A model generated the notes under the pieces. The model had not been told where the DNA came from and ran no database searches. It was given only the letters and a program-made list of their open reading frames with translations. Below are positions 18,531 to 26,834 of a DNA stretch of 64,000 nt, one piece after another. Made by a program: the position numbers and the translations under genes. The stretch's first letter is position 1, and each line of letters opens with the position of its first letter. This DNA is from Marinoscillum luteum (GTDB lineage Bacteria > Bacteroidota > Bacteroidia > Cytophagales > Cyclobacteriaceae): the NCBI RefSeq assembly GCF_044005705.1, contig NZ_JBIPKE010000020.1, positions 682,001 through 746,000 of the forward strand. Direction: 5' to 3'.

Positions 18531-19331
18531 TTAATCCTCATAATAAGTATATGCCCATGACTCTGAAAAAGGACCGCCACTGCTAGTGCCATTTTTGGTC
18601 TGTGTGGCGACTCTGTTTTGCTCATCAAAAGTATACACAAACTTTGCTGTAAACGCGGAGGAAGGATCCTCGGCAATCTTACGAAGGTAGCCATCAGCCA
18701 GTTTGGCACTCTGCTTACCGAATGTACCGCCCACATTTTTCCACTCTGAGTCCACTTGATAGATTTGATGGATGCCACTCAGGTTGTCACCAATTGTATA
18801 CGTGAATTCACGGTCTTCTCGTACCGTACCGTCATCATTGTAGCGGATTCTGTTGGTAACATTTCCTTCCGAAATCACCAGGTCATACTTCAAATGATCG
18901 ACACCACCATAGTGCTCAACAACCTTGATCATTTGTCCATCTGAGTTGTATTCGTAACCTTCCCATTCGGTTCCCTCATCATTCCATAGCTCCTTGATTA
19001 CCAATCCTTCAGCATTTAGAATATATACGGTTGAACTCTCTCCTCTGGTAATAGTGAGTTGATTGGCAACAGAATAGTCATAAACGGTTGTTCCATCTGA
19101 CTCTCCATTCCAAAAAACATCAATACTCGCTATACGATCATTGTCGTCATAGTTAAATTGCCACGACTCAACCTCCTCTCCAGCACCTCCTGAATAATCA
19201 ATAGAGATTGTCTTAATTAATGATGGTTCTACAATGACAGGATCCCCTCCTTCGTCATCTTTACACGAACTCATAAATATTGTACTAGCTCCAAGTACAA
19301 TAGCACTCATAAACATCAGATACTTTTTCAT
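18531..19331 (-). CDS. Hypothetical lipoprotein with YD-like beta repeats
   Basis: A 266-residue protein with a lipoprotein signal (IFMSSCKDD). The mature part consists of repeated short strand-turn units of the form YDDNDRIASID, YNSDGQMIKV, YNDDGTVRED and FDEQNRVATQ, resembling YD/RHS-type repeats and the DUF4595-like lipoproteins of Bacteroidota. No catalytic motif is visible. It is followed by a strong terminator and lies 84 bp after the stop of the permease gene at 19416, so it could be the last gene of the ribose-type operon or have its own promoter. Function unknown; a surface or periplasmic binding or structural role is only a guess. Confidence 0.75.
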   Translation of the reverse strand: MKKYLMFMSAIVLGASTIFMSSCKDDEGGDPVIVEPSLIKTISIDYSGGAGEEVESWQFNYDDNDRIASIDVFWNGESDGTTVYDYSVANQLTITRGESSTVYILNAEGLVIKELWNDEGTEWEGYEYNSDGQMIKVVEHYGGVDHLKYDLVISEGNVTNRIRYNDDGTVREDREFTYTIGDNLSGIHQIYQVDSEWKNVGGTFGKQSAKLADGYLRKIAEDPSSAFTAKFVYTFDEQNRVATQTKNGTSSGGPFSESWAYTYYED

Positions 19332-19415
19332 AATTTAATCGTTTAATCGGGTTAAAAATTATTTTAAATACACGCTACTTATTATCCATATAAAGCTGAT
19401 TCATCAATACTTATA

Positions 19416-20420
19416 TTAATTTCCTCCAGACAGTATGATGAGCACAAGTCCGGAAATAAAGAGCAGGAACATTAAGAACAAAAGCATATTCACTGACCTG
19501 CCACCTCCTTTAAATTCTTTCCATATAAATACTCCCCAAAGCGCCGCAACCATTGTAGCTCCTTGTCCGAGTCCATAGGATATTGCGGTACCTGCTTTAC
19601 CGGCAGAAAGAATACTTAAAATCATTCCAAGCCCCCAGATCAATCCACCGATTACCCCTACCAGATGTGTGGAGAAGCTCCCTTTAAAGTATTCATTGTA
19701 GGTAACAGGCTGTCCGACAAAGGGCCTTTTCATGATGATTGTATTGAAAAGGAAATTGCTGATGAAAATACCGATCGCAAAAATGAAGAAGGCAGTATAA
19801 GGCGTTGCCAATCCTGCCAATGGTGCTTCAAAACTATTGACATCCATAGCAGCAGCAACAAACCGATAGAAGAAAGACATGAGTACTCCTGCGATTAAGG
19901 CAAGCCAGATTCCCTTTGACGATGATTTTTTACCATCCTTTGTCATTTTTCCTGAAGCAATTCCATTCAAAATGATAGCAATCATGATCAATGCCACACC
20001 GATGAAAAGCATAACAGGATCGCCTTTGGGTGCACTCACGTAATTCACTATCACCCCCAACACCAAGGCTATTCCGACACCCAGGGGAAATGCCACCGCC
20101 ATGCCGGCTATTGAAATGGATGCTGAAAGAAGAATATTGGAAGCATTGAAAATAACACCTCCTATAATTGCGCTCCAGATGGTGCTGCTACTCAGCTGTC
20201 CCAAGTCCTCAACAAATCCCCGACCTTGATCACCTGTGCTTCCCAATGTCAAACCAAAAAGAACGGATAGGATGAGGATTCCTATGACGTAATCCCAATA
20301 GAACAATTCAAAGCGCCAGGTCTTTGCCGCCAATTTCTGAGTATTGCCCCATGACCCCCAACACAGCATAGTGATGATGGTAAAGAACACTGCAATCGAG
20401 TAACTACTAATAATGTACAT
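19416..20420 (-). CDS. GRP-family sugar permease (RusT-like)
   Basis: A 334-residue inner-membrane protein with about ten predicted hydrophobic helices, of the glucose/ribose porter (GRP) and RhaT-like group within the drug/metabolite transporter superfamily. The family-typical start is visible (ITMLCWGSWGNTQKLA), as are internal repeats with small-residue helices (SIAGMAVAFPLGVGIALVLG, SYGLGQGATMVAALWGVFIW). Members import monosaccharides, and homologues occur in ribose-utilisation loci of Bacteroides. Its position as the last core gene of an operon starting with ribokinase supports ribose as substrate, but specificity is inferred from context only. Confidence 0.85.
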   Translation of the reverse strand: MYIISSYSIAVFFTIITMLCWGSWGNTQKLAAKTWRFELFYWDYVIGILILSVLFGLTLGSTGDQGRGFVEDLGQLSSSTIWSAIIGGVIFNASNILLSASISIAGMAVAFPLGVGIALVLGVIVNYVSAPKGDPVMLFIGVALIMIAIILNGIASGKMTKDGKKSSSKGIWLALIAGVLMSFFYRFVAAAMDVNSFEAPLAGLATPYTAFFIFAIGIFISNFLFNTIIMKRPFVGQPVTYNEYFKGSFSTHLVGVIGGLIWGLGMILSILSAGKAGTAISYGLGQGATMVAALWGVFIWKEFKGGGRSVNMLLFLMFLLFISGLVLIILSGGN

Positions 20421-20432
20421 AGGTCTATTTGG

Positions 20433-21983
20433 TTATCTGTGAATTTTTCTTTGAGTAAACCTTAATGCTTCAGAGAGCCCAACTAAATCATTGGCGTCCC
20501 TTCCTGTGCTCTCCCTGACACGATACTCGTGGTAGACGTCTTCCTCACGTAAAAAAACATGAGCACAGCCATTGGCTTGATAATTTGGATTATTCTCTGT
20601 TGTATTGATGAAATACCATGTTCGGTGAAGCGCCTTTTTATTCTTGCTAAATGCCTCTTCCAGGGAGCTACAATCCAATGGCGCATCAAAAACAACACAG
20701 GATGTAAAGACTTCCGGGTTAAGTGCATATTCCAGAGCTGTTGCTCCGCCCTTGTTATAGCCTATCAGTGCCCGAAATCGATAGCCACTTCTTGCTCTGT
20801 AATTCCTTTCAATATTAGGTATGATTGTCTGAAGAAGCCCTTTCTCATCCTCATTGATAAAAGCTACTATCATTGGTGCTAAGTGGCCTGTCTCCATGCC
20901 ATATTGGACTTTCTCAATAATGTCCTTCTTCTCTTGAGATTGGAAGTCACCAATAAAAAAAACCACCGGATACAAACGATTTGATATGCTGTACTCATCA
21001 GGCAGTACAATCTCATATTGTGTCTCCTTAATTATCCTTATATCAGCGTTCGTAGGAATAGTATCCTCTACCGCTCTTATATCACCTCTGTATTTCTTTC
21101 CATCAAAAGCATCACTGATAAAGCGCAGGCCATTGGGCAATGCTTCCCGCCAATACGAAAATTCATGACCTCCGTCCCTAACTCTAAACTCATGTGGGAA
21201 ATTGCGATCTCGAAGTAGAATATGCAACTCTTCATTGCTTCTGCAAAGCGTATATTCGTCATCACCATTATCAATGTAGAGTTTAAGGTCACTAAACTTT
21301 GTGAGGTTTGGCGCTTTGAAGATATGGAAGGGAGAATGTTGCTTATAGTAATCTGTGATGCGCTTCTCTCCTGTTTCACCAACACCGCCAAAAAGTCTCC
21401 CCCATTGATCATCCCATCCTGATGCGTCTTCTGTCATGTATTGTTGATCTGTGCGAACAGATATACTTAGCGGAACGCTAATAGTAAAAACCTCAGGATG
21501 TTTCAGCGGTAGGATGAGGGCCCCGTACCCGCCCATGGAGTAACCCATCGTTGCGCGATGATCCCTGTCTGGAATTGTTCTGTAGGTATTATCAATAAAA
21601 GGAACAAGCTCATCGATAAACATGTCCTCATACAGGAATGTACCCGCATAGTCATTCACATAATAATTTCGGAACCCTTGCGGCATCACATAAATCATCG
21701 GCTGAATTTCTCCCTGCTTCACGGCTCCATCTGTATACTGATTGACACGACCGTATTCTAACCATGAAGACTCATCATCTCCCAAACCATGAAGTAAATA
21801 GACCACAGGATATGATTTTTTGGTAGCGTGGTACTCCTCTGGAAGAATGATCGAATACTTGACGGTTTGTCCCAATATCTCGCTTTCGATCGAGAGCCCT
21901 TCGATAATTCGTAAGTTCTCCTGTGCAAAACCTATGGAAAAGTTTAGCAAAAGAACGATCAATATAGAATGCATCTTTTTCAT
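20433..21983 (-). CDS. Secreted two-domain esterase; C-terminal domain degenerate
   Basis: A 516-residue secreted protein (signal peptide to about FAQ21) built from two alpha/beta-hydrolase domains of the esterase D/feruloyl-esterase-like type. The first (about 25-295) has YLLHGLGDDES, the nucleophile elbow GYSMGGYGA (S149), an acidic loop YIDNGDDEY (about 236-244) and GGHEFSYW (H273), so it looks active. The second (about 310-516) keeps the fold (PVVFFIGDF, YRARSGYRF) but has GYNKGG at the elbow (N410 instead of Ser) and lacks the catalytic histidine, so it is predicted inactive. It starts 1 bp after its paralogue. It probably removes ester groups from a riboside or glycan; the substrate is unknown. 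Confidence 0.85.
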   Translation of the reverse strand: MKKMHSILIVLLLNFSIGFAQENLRIIEGLSIESEILGQTVKYSIILPEEYHATKKSYPVVYLLHGLGDDESSWLEYGRVNQYTDGAVKQGEIQPMIYVMPQGFRNYYVNDYAGTFLYEDMFIDELVPFIDNTYRTIPDRDHRATMGYSMGGYGALILPLKHPEVFTISVPLSISVRTDQQYMTEDASGWDDQWGRLFGGVGETGEKRITDYYKQHSPFHIFKAPNLTKFSDLKLYIDNGDDEYTLCRSNEELHILLRDRNFPHEFRVRDGGHEFSYWREALPNGLRFISDAFDGKKYRGDIRAVEDTIPTNADIRIIKETQYEIVLPDEYSISNRLYPVVFFIGDFQSQEKKDIIEKVQYGMETGHLAPMIVAFINEDEKGLLQTIIPNIERNYRARSGYRFRALIGYNKGGATALEYALNPEVFTSCVVFDAPLDCSSLEEAFSKNKKALHRTWYFINTTENNPNYQANGCAHVFLREEDVYHEYRVRESTGRDANDLVGLSEALRFTQRKIHR

Positions 21984-21984
21984 A

Positions 21985-23589
21985 CTAATTCTTCAAACTT
22001 TTCCTCAACGAAGGAAAGGATTCACTTAAACCATTTAGAAACGACTGGAAGGACTCCGCTCCTTGCCTCACCCGATATTCATACCCAATATCTGTCTCTC
22101 TTATTTTCACATAGAAATGATGATAGCCTCTGTAGCTATCGCCATCATCCGAAATGTCCAGGTAATAAAAAATGTCTGTCTGAGGATCAACGCCTTCTTC
22201 CTGTAGTTGTGCGTCAAATAAAAAGCATGAGCCAAATAGACTTGAGTTTTCTGCAGCAAGATTTGCAGCATGCAACCCCCCTAAAGCGTTTCCTAAAATG
22301 ACCCGGCTGGCCCTATCTGTGAGTGCACGATATTGAGTATCTACATATGAGAGGATCTCCGCTATGCGATCACTTTCAATGCTTTCAGAAACCGGAATCT
22401 CAACCACCATAGAATTTTTCAGCGTGCCGGCTGTCATGCCATTTCGCAAAAGAGAAAAGATCTCCGTAACGTTCGATTCCCGCTGACCTTCTTCGTAATC
22501 ATGAATCACATACACAACCGGGTAGTCCACAGTACTTGTCGCATAGTCCACGGGCTTCAATATATTGATCTCAACACCGGAGATTTCTACTGATTCAAAA
22601 TCGCTGCTCGTGATACGCTCACCTATTGTGACAGGCTCTGGATTAGAAGGGTGCGGAATCCCCTGAACAGAATTGCTGATGAATTTTAGTGCCTCAGGAT
22701 AGGATTTTTTCCAATAGTCGAATGAATGACCACCGCTACGTACCCTATACTCGTGGGGTATTTGATTGTCACGCATCAGGGCGTGCAAGGCGTCATTTGT
22801 AATAGTCAATGTCTCCTCATCATCACCACAGTCTATTAGAAATTTCAATCCGGCAAACTCATCCTTATTGGAAGACGAAAAAAAATGAAAGGGACTATGC
22901 TGCTTAAAATAGTCGGTAAGCCTTGCCTCACCACTCGCACCTTTCCCACCAAAAATAGTCCCCCATTGGTAATCAAATACACCCTGTGGCTCGCTGATGT
23001 ACTGTTCGTCTGTCCTAAATGACATACTTAATGGAACACCGATCGTGAAAACATCCGGATTCAATGCTGGAAGTATCAATGCTCCATAACCACCCATCGA
23101 ATAGCCCATTACCGCTCTTGCAGTCTTATCCCGCATTGTTCTGAACAGGCTATCGATTGTTGGCACCAACTCAGTGGTAATCATATCCATATATGGATAG
23201 CTACCAGTATACCTATTTACATAATAGGTATTATATCCTATTGGCATCACATAGATCATAGGGACTATTTGATCATTGTAGAGATCTGAATAGTACTTGA
23301 TACTGCCACTGGTGTACCATGCTTTCTCATTATCTCCAAAGCCATGCAATAGGTAGACAACAGGATAGTCGTCAGTGGATTCATTGTAATCCTCAGGAAG
23401 CAGCACTGCATAATTAATGTCTACCTTAAAAATTTGGCTTGACATTTTTTGATTTTCAAGTAATCTGGAAAACGGAATAGGCTCATCCACCATGATCGGT
23501 TCACCTTTGCAGCCGAAAAGGCTCAGCATCAAGATGAGTACCAATAGCATGAATGGCAGACTTGCGCTATATCGTTCCATTCTAGTCAT
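21985..23589 (-). CDS. Two-domain esterase lipoprotein; C-terminal domain degenerate
   Basis: A 534-residue paralogue of the esterase encoded next to it, but anchored as a lipoprotein (LSLFGCKGE). Domain one (about 45-310) has YLLHGFGDNE, the elbow GYSMGGYGA with S164, LIDCGDDEE and SGGHSFDYW with H288. Domain two (about 325-534) keeps VVYVIHDYEEG but reads GNALGG at the elbow (A435 in place of Ser) and QGAESF where the histidine should be, so the triad is lost. The gene overlaps the upstream hydrolase gene by 8 bp. The shared, independently decayed second domain in both paralogues suggests a retained non-catalytic role such as binding or dimerisation. Confidence 0.85.
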   Translation of the reverse strand: MTRMERYSASLPFMLLVLILMLSLFGCKGEPIMVDEPIPFSRLLENQKMSSQIFKVDINYAVLLPEDYNESTDDYPVVYLLHGFGDNEKAWYTSGSIKYYSDLYNDQIVPMIYVMPIGYNTYYVNRYTGSYPYMDMITTELVPTIDSLFRTMRDKTARAVMGYSMGGYGALILPALNPDVFTIGVPLSMSFRTDEQYISEPQGVFDYQWGTIFGGKGASGEARLTDYFKQHSPFHFFSSSNKDEFAGLKFLIDCGDDEETLTITNDALHALMRDNQIPHEYRVRSGGHSFDYWKKSYPEALKFISNSVQGIPHPSNPEPVTIGERITSSDFESVEISGVEINILKPVDYATSTVDYPVVYVIHDYEEGQRESNVTEIFSLLRNGMTAGTLKNSMVVEIPVSESIESDRIAEILSYVDTQYRALTDRASRVILGNALGGLHAANLAAENSSLFGSCFLFDAQLQEEGVDPQTDIFYYLDISDDGDSYRGYHHFYVKIRETDIGYEYRVRQGAESFQSFLNGLSESFPSLRKSLKN

Positions 23590-25168
23590 TCAATGCTACT
23601 TTTTTAGAGTTGAGCGGTTTCGCCGGAGCATCTGCATAGATCACAATTGATTTCATGTATATGCTATAATCAGCATCCTTATTGACCCAAACTATCTCAA
23701 CATGGTGAGGGCCGTTTTCTAATAGATACTTATGGTAGATGTCGTACTTTCTCACAATGTAGTCGTAAGGCATTTTGACCTGATCCACTTTCTCTCCATC
23801 TATGTAGATATCCAATAGCGCAACATAATCGCTGGAAGATCGAGCACAGAGGCTATTCACATTCCCAAGAACCACTATTCCGTTTCCGGTGAAATCGATA
23901 TTGATATTTTTATCGGTGAAATGTTGACGCAGGTACCTCTCTTCACTCGGGTACATACCTTCAAATGATTGTTCTAATGGCACAGTCTCTGGCTGCTGAA
24001 CTTTTATAAAAACACTGTCATCATCGACCTTGCCTTCGTTTTCTTCCACCAATTGAAGTGTGTGCTTAAAGGTTAAATCATACACCTCATTCAGTGTGAT
24101 CTCCATATACGGGAATTTCAAATCTTCAACCTCCTCCAATGCCGGTTTCCAATAGTCTGGAATGTTTTTATACCCCATCATCACTCCCAATATTCCTGCC
24201 GCTGTAGCAGGGTTGCAATCAGAATCCTGACCACACCGGGTAGAGATATCCATTGTTTCAAAAAAATCCTTCTGCCCATACAGCAATCCAATTACCACAT
24301 ATGCAGCATTCAATCGCGCATCAATGTTGAAGGAATTGTATACGCCCTCTGGGCAACCCTTATCGGATGAGTGATACTTTTCAACTTCAAACCAGGTCTC
24401 TTTCCAATCATTTGGATATTGCTTGTGCCATTTGATTACATCAGCGATTGTTTGATAAAACATACTTTGTGAAGGAATGGTCTTAAGTGCTTCAGAAACG
24501 ACAAAATCAAGATCATCCGAAGTGTATGCCAACGTGTACATGGCCGAGATAAACACCCCCCCATACCAACCGTCACCATAATTCATGATATGCCCGATAC
24601 GGTCACAAAAATCAGATGCAGTATTGGTCATACCCGGAGCCATCATTCCGGCAAAATCTGCTTCTATTTGAAAATCTATATCATCGGCATGTGGGTTATT
24701 CATCCAATGACCAGAGGCCGGAGGCATGATGCCATTCAAGATATTGTATCGAGCCGCCTGATTGGCATGCCAAAGCTTGTAGTCCTCATTGGCAAACTCC
24801 ACTGCGAATGAATCTGTGGGGGCATTAAGGCCAACTTTCTCAAGGATATTTACAAAGGTCAAATCAAGGTATACGTCATCATATAATCCGGGATCCAATT
24901 CATAAGTTTCTTTGATATAGTGATCATGCCAAACTATGTTTTGATAGTCCTGAATCATGGTGCCCTTAAATCGAAATTCTGTAGGTCCGCCAAATGTCAC
25001 TCCTATCGTTTGCCCGGCCCAACCGCCACGGATTTTATCCTTTAAGTCCTCTTTTGAAATAGCATACTCCTGAGAATAAAGTCCTTGATTATCATTTTGC
25101 TCCTTGCAAGCATTGATTGAAACAAGCAAAATCGCTACTAAACAGATATAGGATAAATTCACTTTCAT
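23582..25168 (-). CDS. Exported ADP-ribosylglycohydrolase-family lipoprotein (copy 1)
   Basis: A 528-residue protein with a lipoprotein signal (LLVSINACKE, Cys21). The ADP-ribosylglycohydrolase (ARH/DraG) fold is indicated by KIRGGWAGQTIG (about 45-56), the metal-site acid pair LYDDVYLD (D97/D98) and RCGQDSDCNPAT (about 311-322). In canonical enzymes the corresponding motifs are TDD and DxDT; here both threonines appear replaced (Y96, C318), so metal coordination or substrate may differ. A C-terminal beta-rich domain (about 420-528) with VVLGNVNSLCARSS and DIYIDGEKVDQ follows and may bind carbohydrate. The gene overlaps its paralogue upstream by 4 bp. It probably cleaves an N- or O-riboside outside the cytoplasm. 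Confidence 0.85.
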   Translation of the reverse strand: MKVNLSYICLVAILLVSINACKEQNDNQGLYSQEYAISKEDLKDKIRGGWAGQTIGVTFGGPTEFRFKGTMIQDYQNIVWHDHYIKETYELDPGLYDDVYLDLTFVNILEKVGLNAPTDSFAVEFANEDYKLWHANQAARYNILNGIMPPASGHWMNNPHADDIDFQIEADFAGMMAPGMTNTASDFCDRIGHIMNYGDGWYGGVFISAMYTLAYTSDDLDFVVSEALKTIPSQSMFYQTIADVIKWHKQYPNDWKETWFEVEKYHSSDKGCPEGVYNSFNIDARLNAAYVVIGLLYGQKDFFETMDISTRCGQDSDCNPATAAGILGVMMGYKNIPDYWKPALEEVEDLKFPYMEITLNEVYDLTFKHTLQLVEENEGKVDDDSVFIKVQQPETVPLEQSFEGMYPSEERYLRQHFTDKNINIDFTGNGIVVLGNVNSLCARSSSDYVALLDIYIDGEKVDQVKMPYDYIVRKYDIYHKYLLENGPHHVEIVWVNKDADYSIYMKSIVIYADAPAKPLNSKKVALND

Positions 25169-26823
25169 TGTATCGGTAGGTTACTTGATGGTTCGTTTTC
25201 TGAAAAGACAATCAAATCATTAATCCTATATTCATATTTAGGATCATGGTTCACCCATTTCAGTTTAAGGGTATGCTTACCTTCTGTCAATTGATATTTC
25301 CAAGCGGGCTCCAATCTGCGGGCAGAATTCATCATAGGGAGCTTCACTGTTTGATCCAGCTCACCATCTATGTACACTTCCATAATGGCAACATATGGAT
25401 CATCTGGCTCGGCCAATCCAAATGACTCTGATCCGTAGGTTCTTTTAGAAACACGATCTATATATGCCACATCCACCTTAGATCGTTTGGCCATATTCCC
25501 ATATAGTAAATATCCATTACCAGTAAATTCGAAGTTGATCTCATCCGTAAATGATTCGTCAATCTTATTTCGCTCTATGGGATAAGTGTTTTCGAAATTC
25601 TGTTCGAATGCCACCGGAATCGGTTCGGCCAGAGGTATTTTGACTTCACTTCCATCAATGGATCCTCCCGCCTTTTCAATCATTCCCAGAGCGTGCTTCA
25701 TACTCCATCCGTAAGCCCTGTTGAGTGAAACTGTGGTGTTTTCAAAATCATCCATTTCGATTTCCTGAAGTGGCTTTAACCAAAAGTCCGGAATACGATC
25801 ATAGCCAAGCATCACACCTAATACACCACCGACAGTTGCCGGATTGCAATCCGCATCTTGTCCACATCTGGCAGCAATATCTATTGACTTTGAAAAGTCA
25901 CCATCTCCATACAGCATACCAATTGCCACGTATGCTGAATTAATTTTTGCTTCAATATTAAACCCTAAGAAGACTCCCTTTGGACAGCCGGTATCATGGT
26001 TCCATTTCTTTTGAACTTCAAACCATGTTTGCTTCCAATCATTCGGGAACTCTTTCTTCCATTTTATCACATCGCTGATGCATTCATAAAATTCGGTCCC
26101 TTCGGGAATCACCTTGATGGCATTCTCAACGATATAAGTGGGTTCATCCGAGATAAACGCAAGTGAGTACAAAGCGGAAACAAATACTCCTCCATACCAG
26201 CCATCTCCACTGTTCATCACATGCCCTACCCGATCCGCGATTTTTGTTGCTTCGTTCACCATACCCGGTGCCATCAAGCCGATGAAATCTGCTTCGATCT
26301 GAAAGTCTATATCGTCTGCATGGGGATTGTTTTTCCAATGACCAGAAGCAGGTGGCATGATGCCGTTCAGGATATTATAACGAGACGCCTGATTAGCATG
26401 AGCCAAGTGGTAGGCAGTATTGGACCAATGCCTGGCTATAGAATCTGCGGAAGCATCAAGACCATGGGTCTCAAATGCCTGTACAAAATTGAGATCGGTA
26501 TAGATATCATCGAAAAGTCCTGGTTTCTTATCCCACCAGTATTTCACATAGTGTTCATTCCAGGGAATGTTTTGAGCATCATGAATCATAGAGCCATTGT
26601 ATTTGAACTCTACAGGTGCACCATATACCACACCAATGGTCTGGCCTGCCCAACCACCTTTGATCTTGTTCTGTAGGTCATCCTTTGAAATGCTAAAATC
26701 ACTCTCAGCCAGAACACCTTCCGACTTCACATCTGCTGGTGCAGTAGTGCTGCCACAACCTAACAACACAAGTGCGGTGACCAGAGAAAATATTTTACTT
26801 ATTGGATTCAATATATAGTTCAT
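25165..26823 (-). CDS. Exported ADP-ribosylglycohydrolase-family lipoprotein (copy 2)
   Basis: A 552-residue paralogue of the gene just downstream, with a lipobox ending VLLGC (Cys23). It shows KIKGGWAGQTIG (about 53-64), LFDDIYTD (D105/D106) and AARCGQDADCNPAT (about 317-330). As in copy 1, the metal-site threonines of ARH enzymes are replaced (F104, C326). Long stretches are shared with copy 1, for example YNILNGIMPPASGHW and HADDIDFQIEADF, so the two arose by duplication. A C-terminal beta domain (about 430-552) contains YIDGELDQTVKLPM, parallel to copy 1. Known family members are mostly cytoplasmic; export as lipoproteins suggests action on exogenous ribosides captured by the neighbouring SusC/SusD. 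Confidence 0.85.
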   Translation of the reverse strand: MNYILNPISKIFSLVTALVLLGCGSTTAPADVKSEGVLAESDFSISKDDLQNKIKGGWAGQTIGVVYGAPVEFKYNGSMIHDAQNIPWNEHYVKYWWDKKPGLFDDIYTDLNFVQAFETHGLDASADSIARHWSNTAYHLAHANQASRYNILNGIMPPASGHWKNNPHADDIDFQIEADFIGLMAPGMVNEATKIADRVGHVMNSGDGWYGGVFVSALYSLAFISDEPTYIVENAIKVIPEGTEFYECISDVIKWKKEFPNDWKQTWFEVQKKWNHDTGCPKGVFLGFNIEAKINSAYVAIGMLYGDGDFSKSIDIAARCGQDADCNPATVGGVLGVMLGYDRIPDFWLKPLQEIEMDDFENTTVSLNRAYGWSMKHALGMIEKAGGSIDGSEVKIPLAEPIPVAFEQNFENTYPIERNKIDESFTDEINFEFTGNGYLLYGNMAKRSKVDVAYIDRVSKRTYGSESFGLAEPDDPYVAIMEVYIDGELDQTVKLPMMNSARRLEPAWKYQLTEGKHTLKLKWVNHDPKYEYRINDLIVFSENEPSSNLPIQ

Positions 26824-26834
26824 GCTACTGTTTT

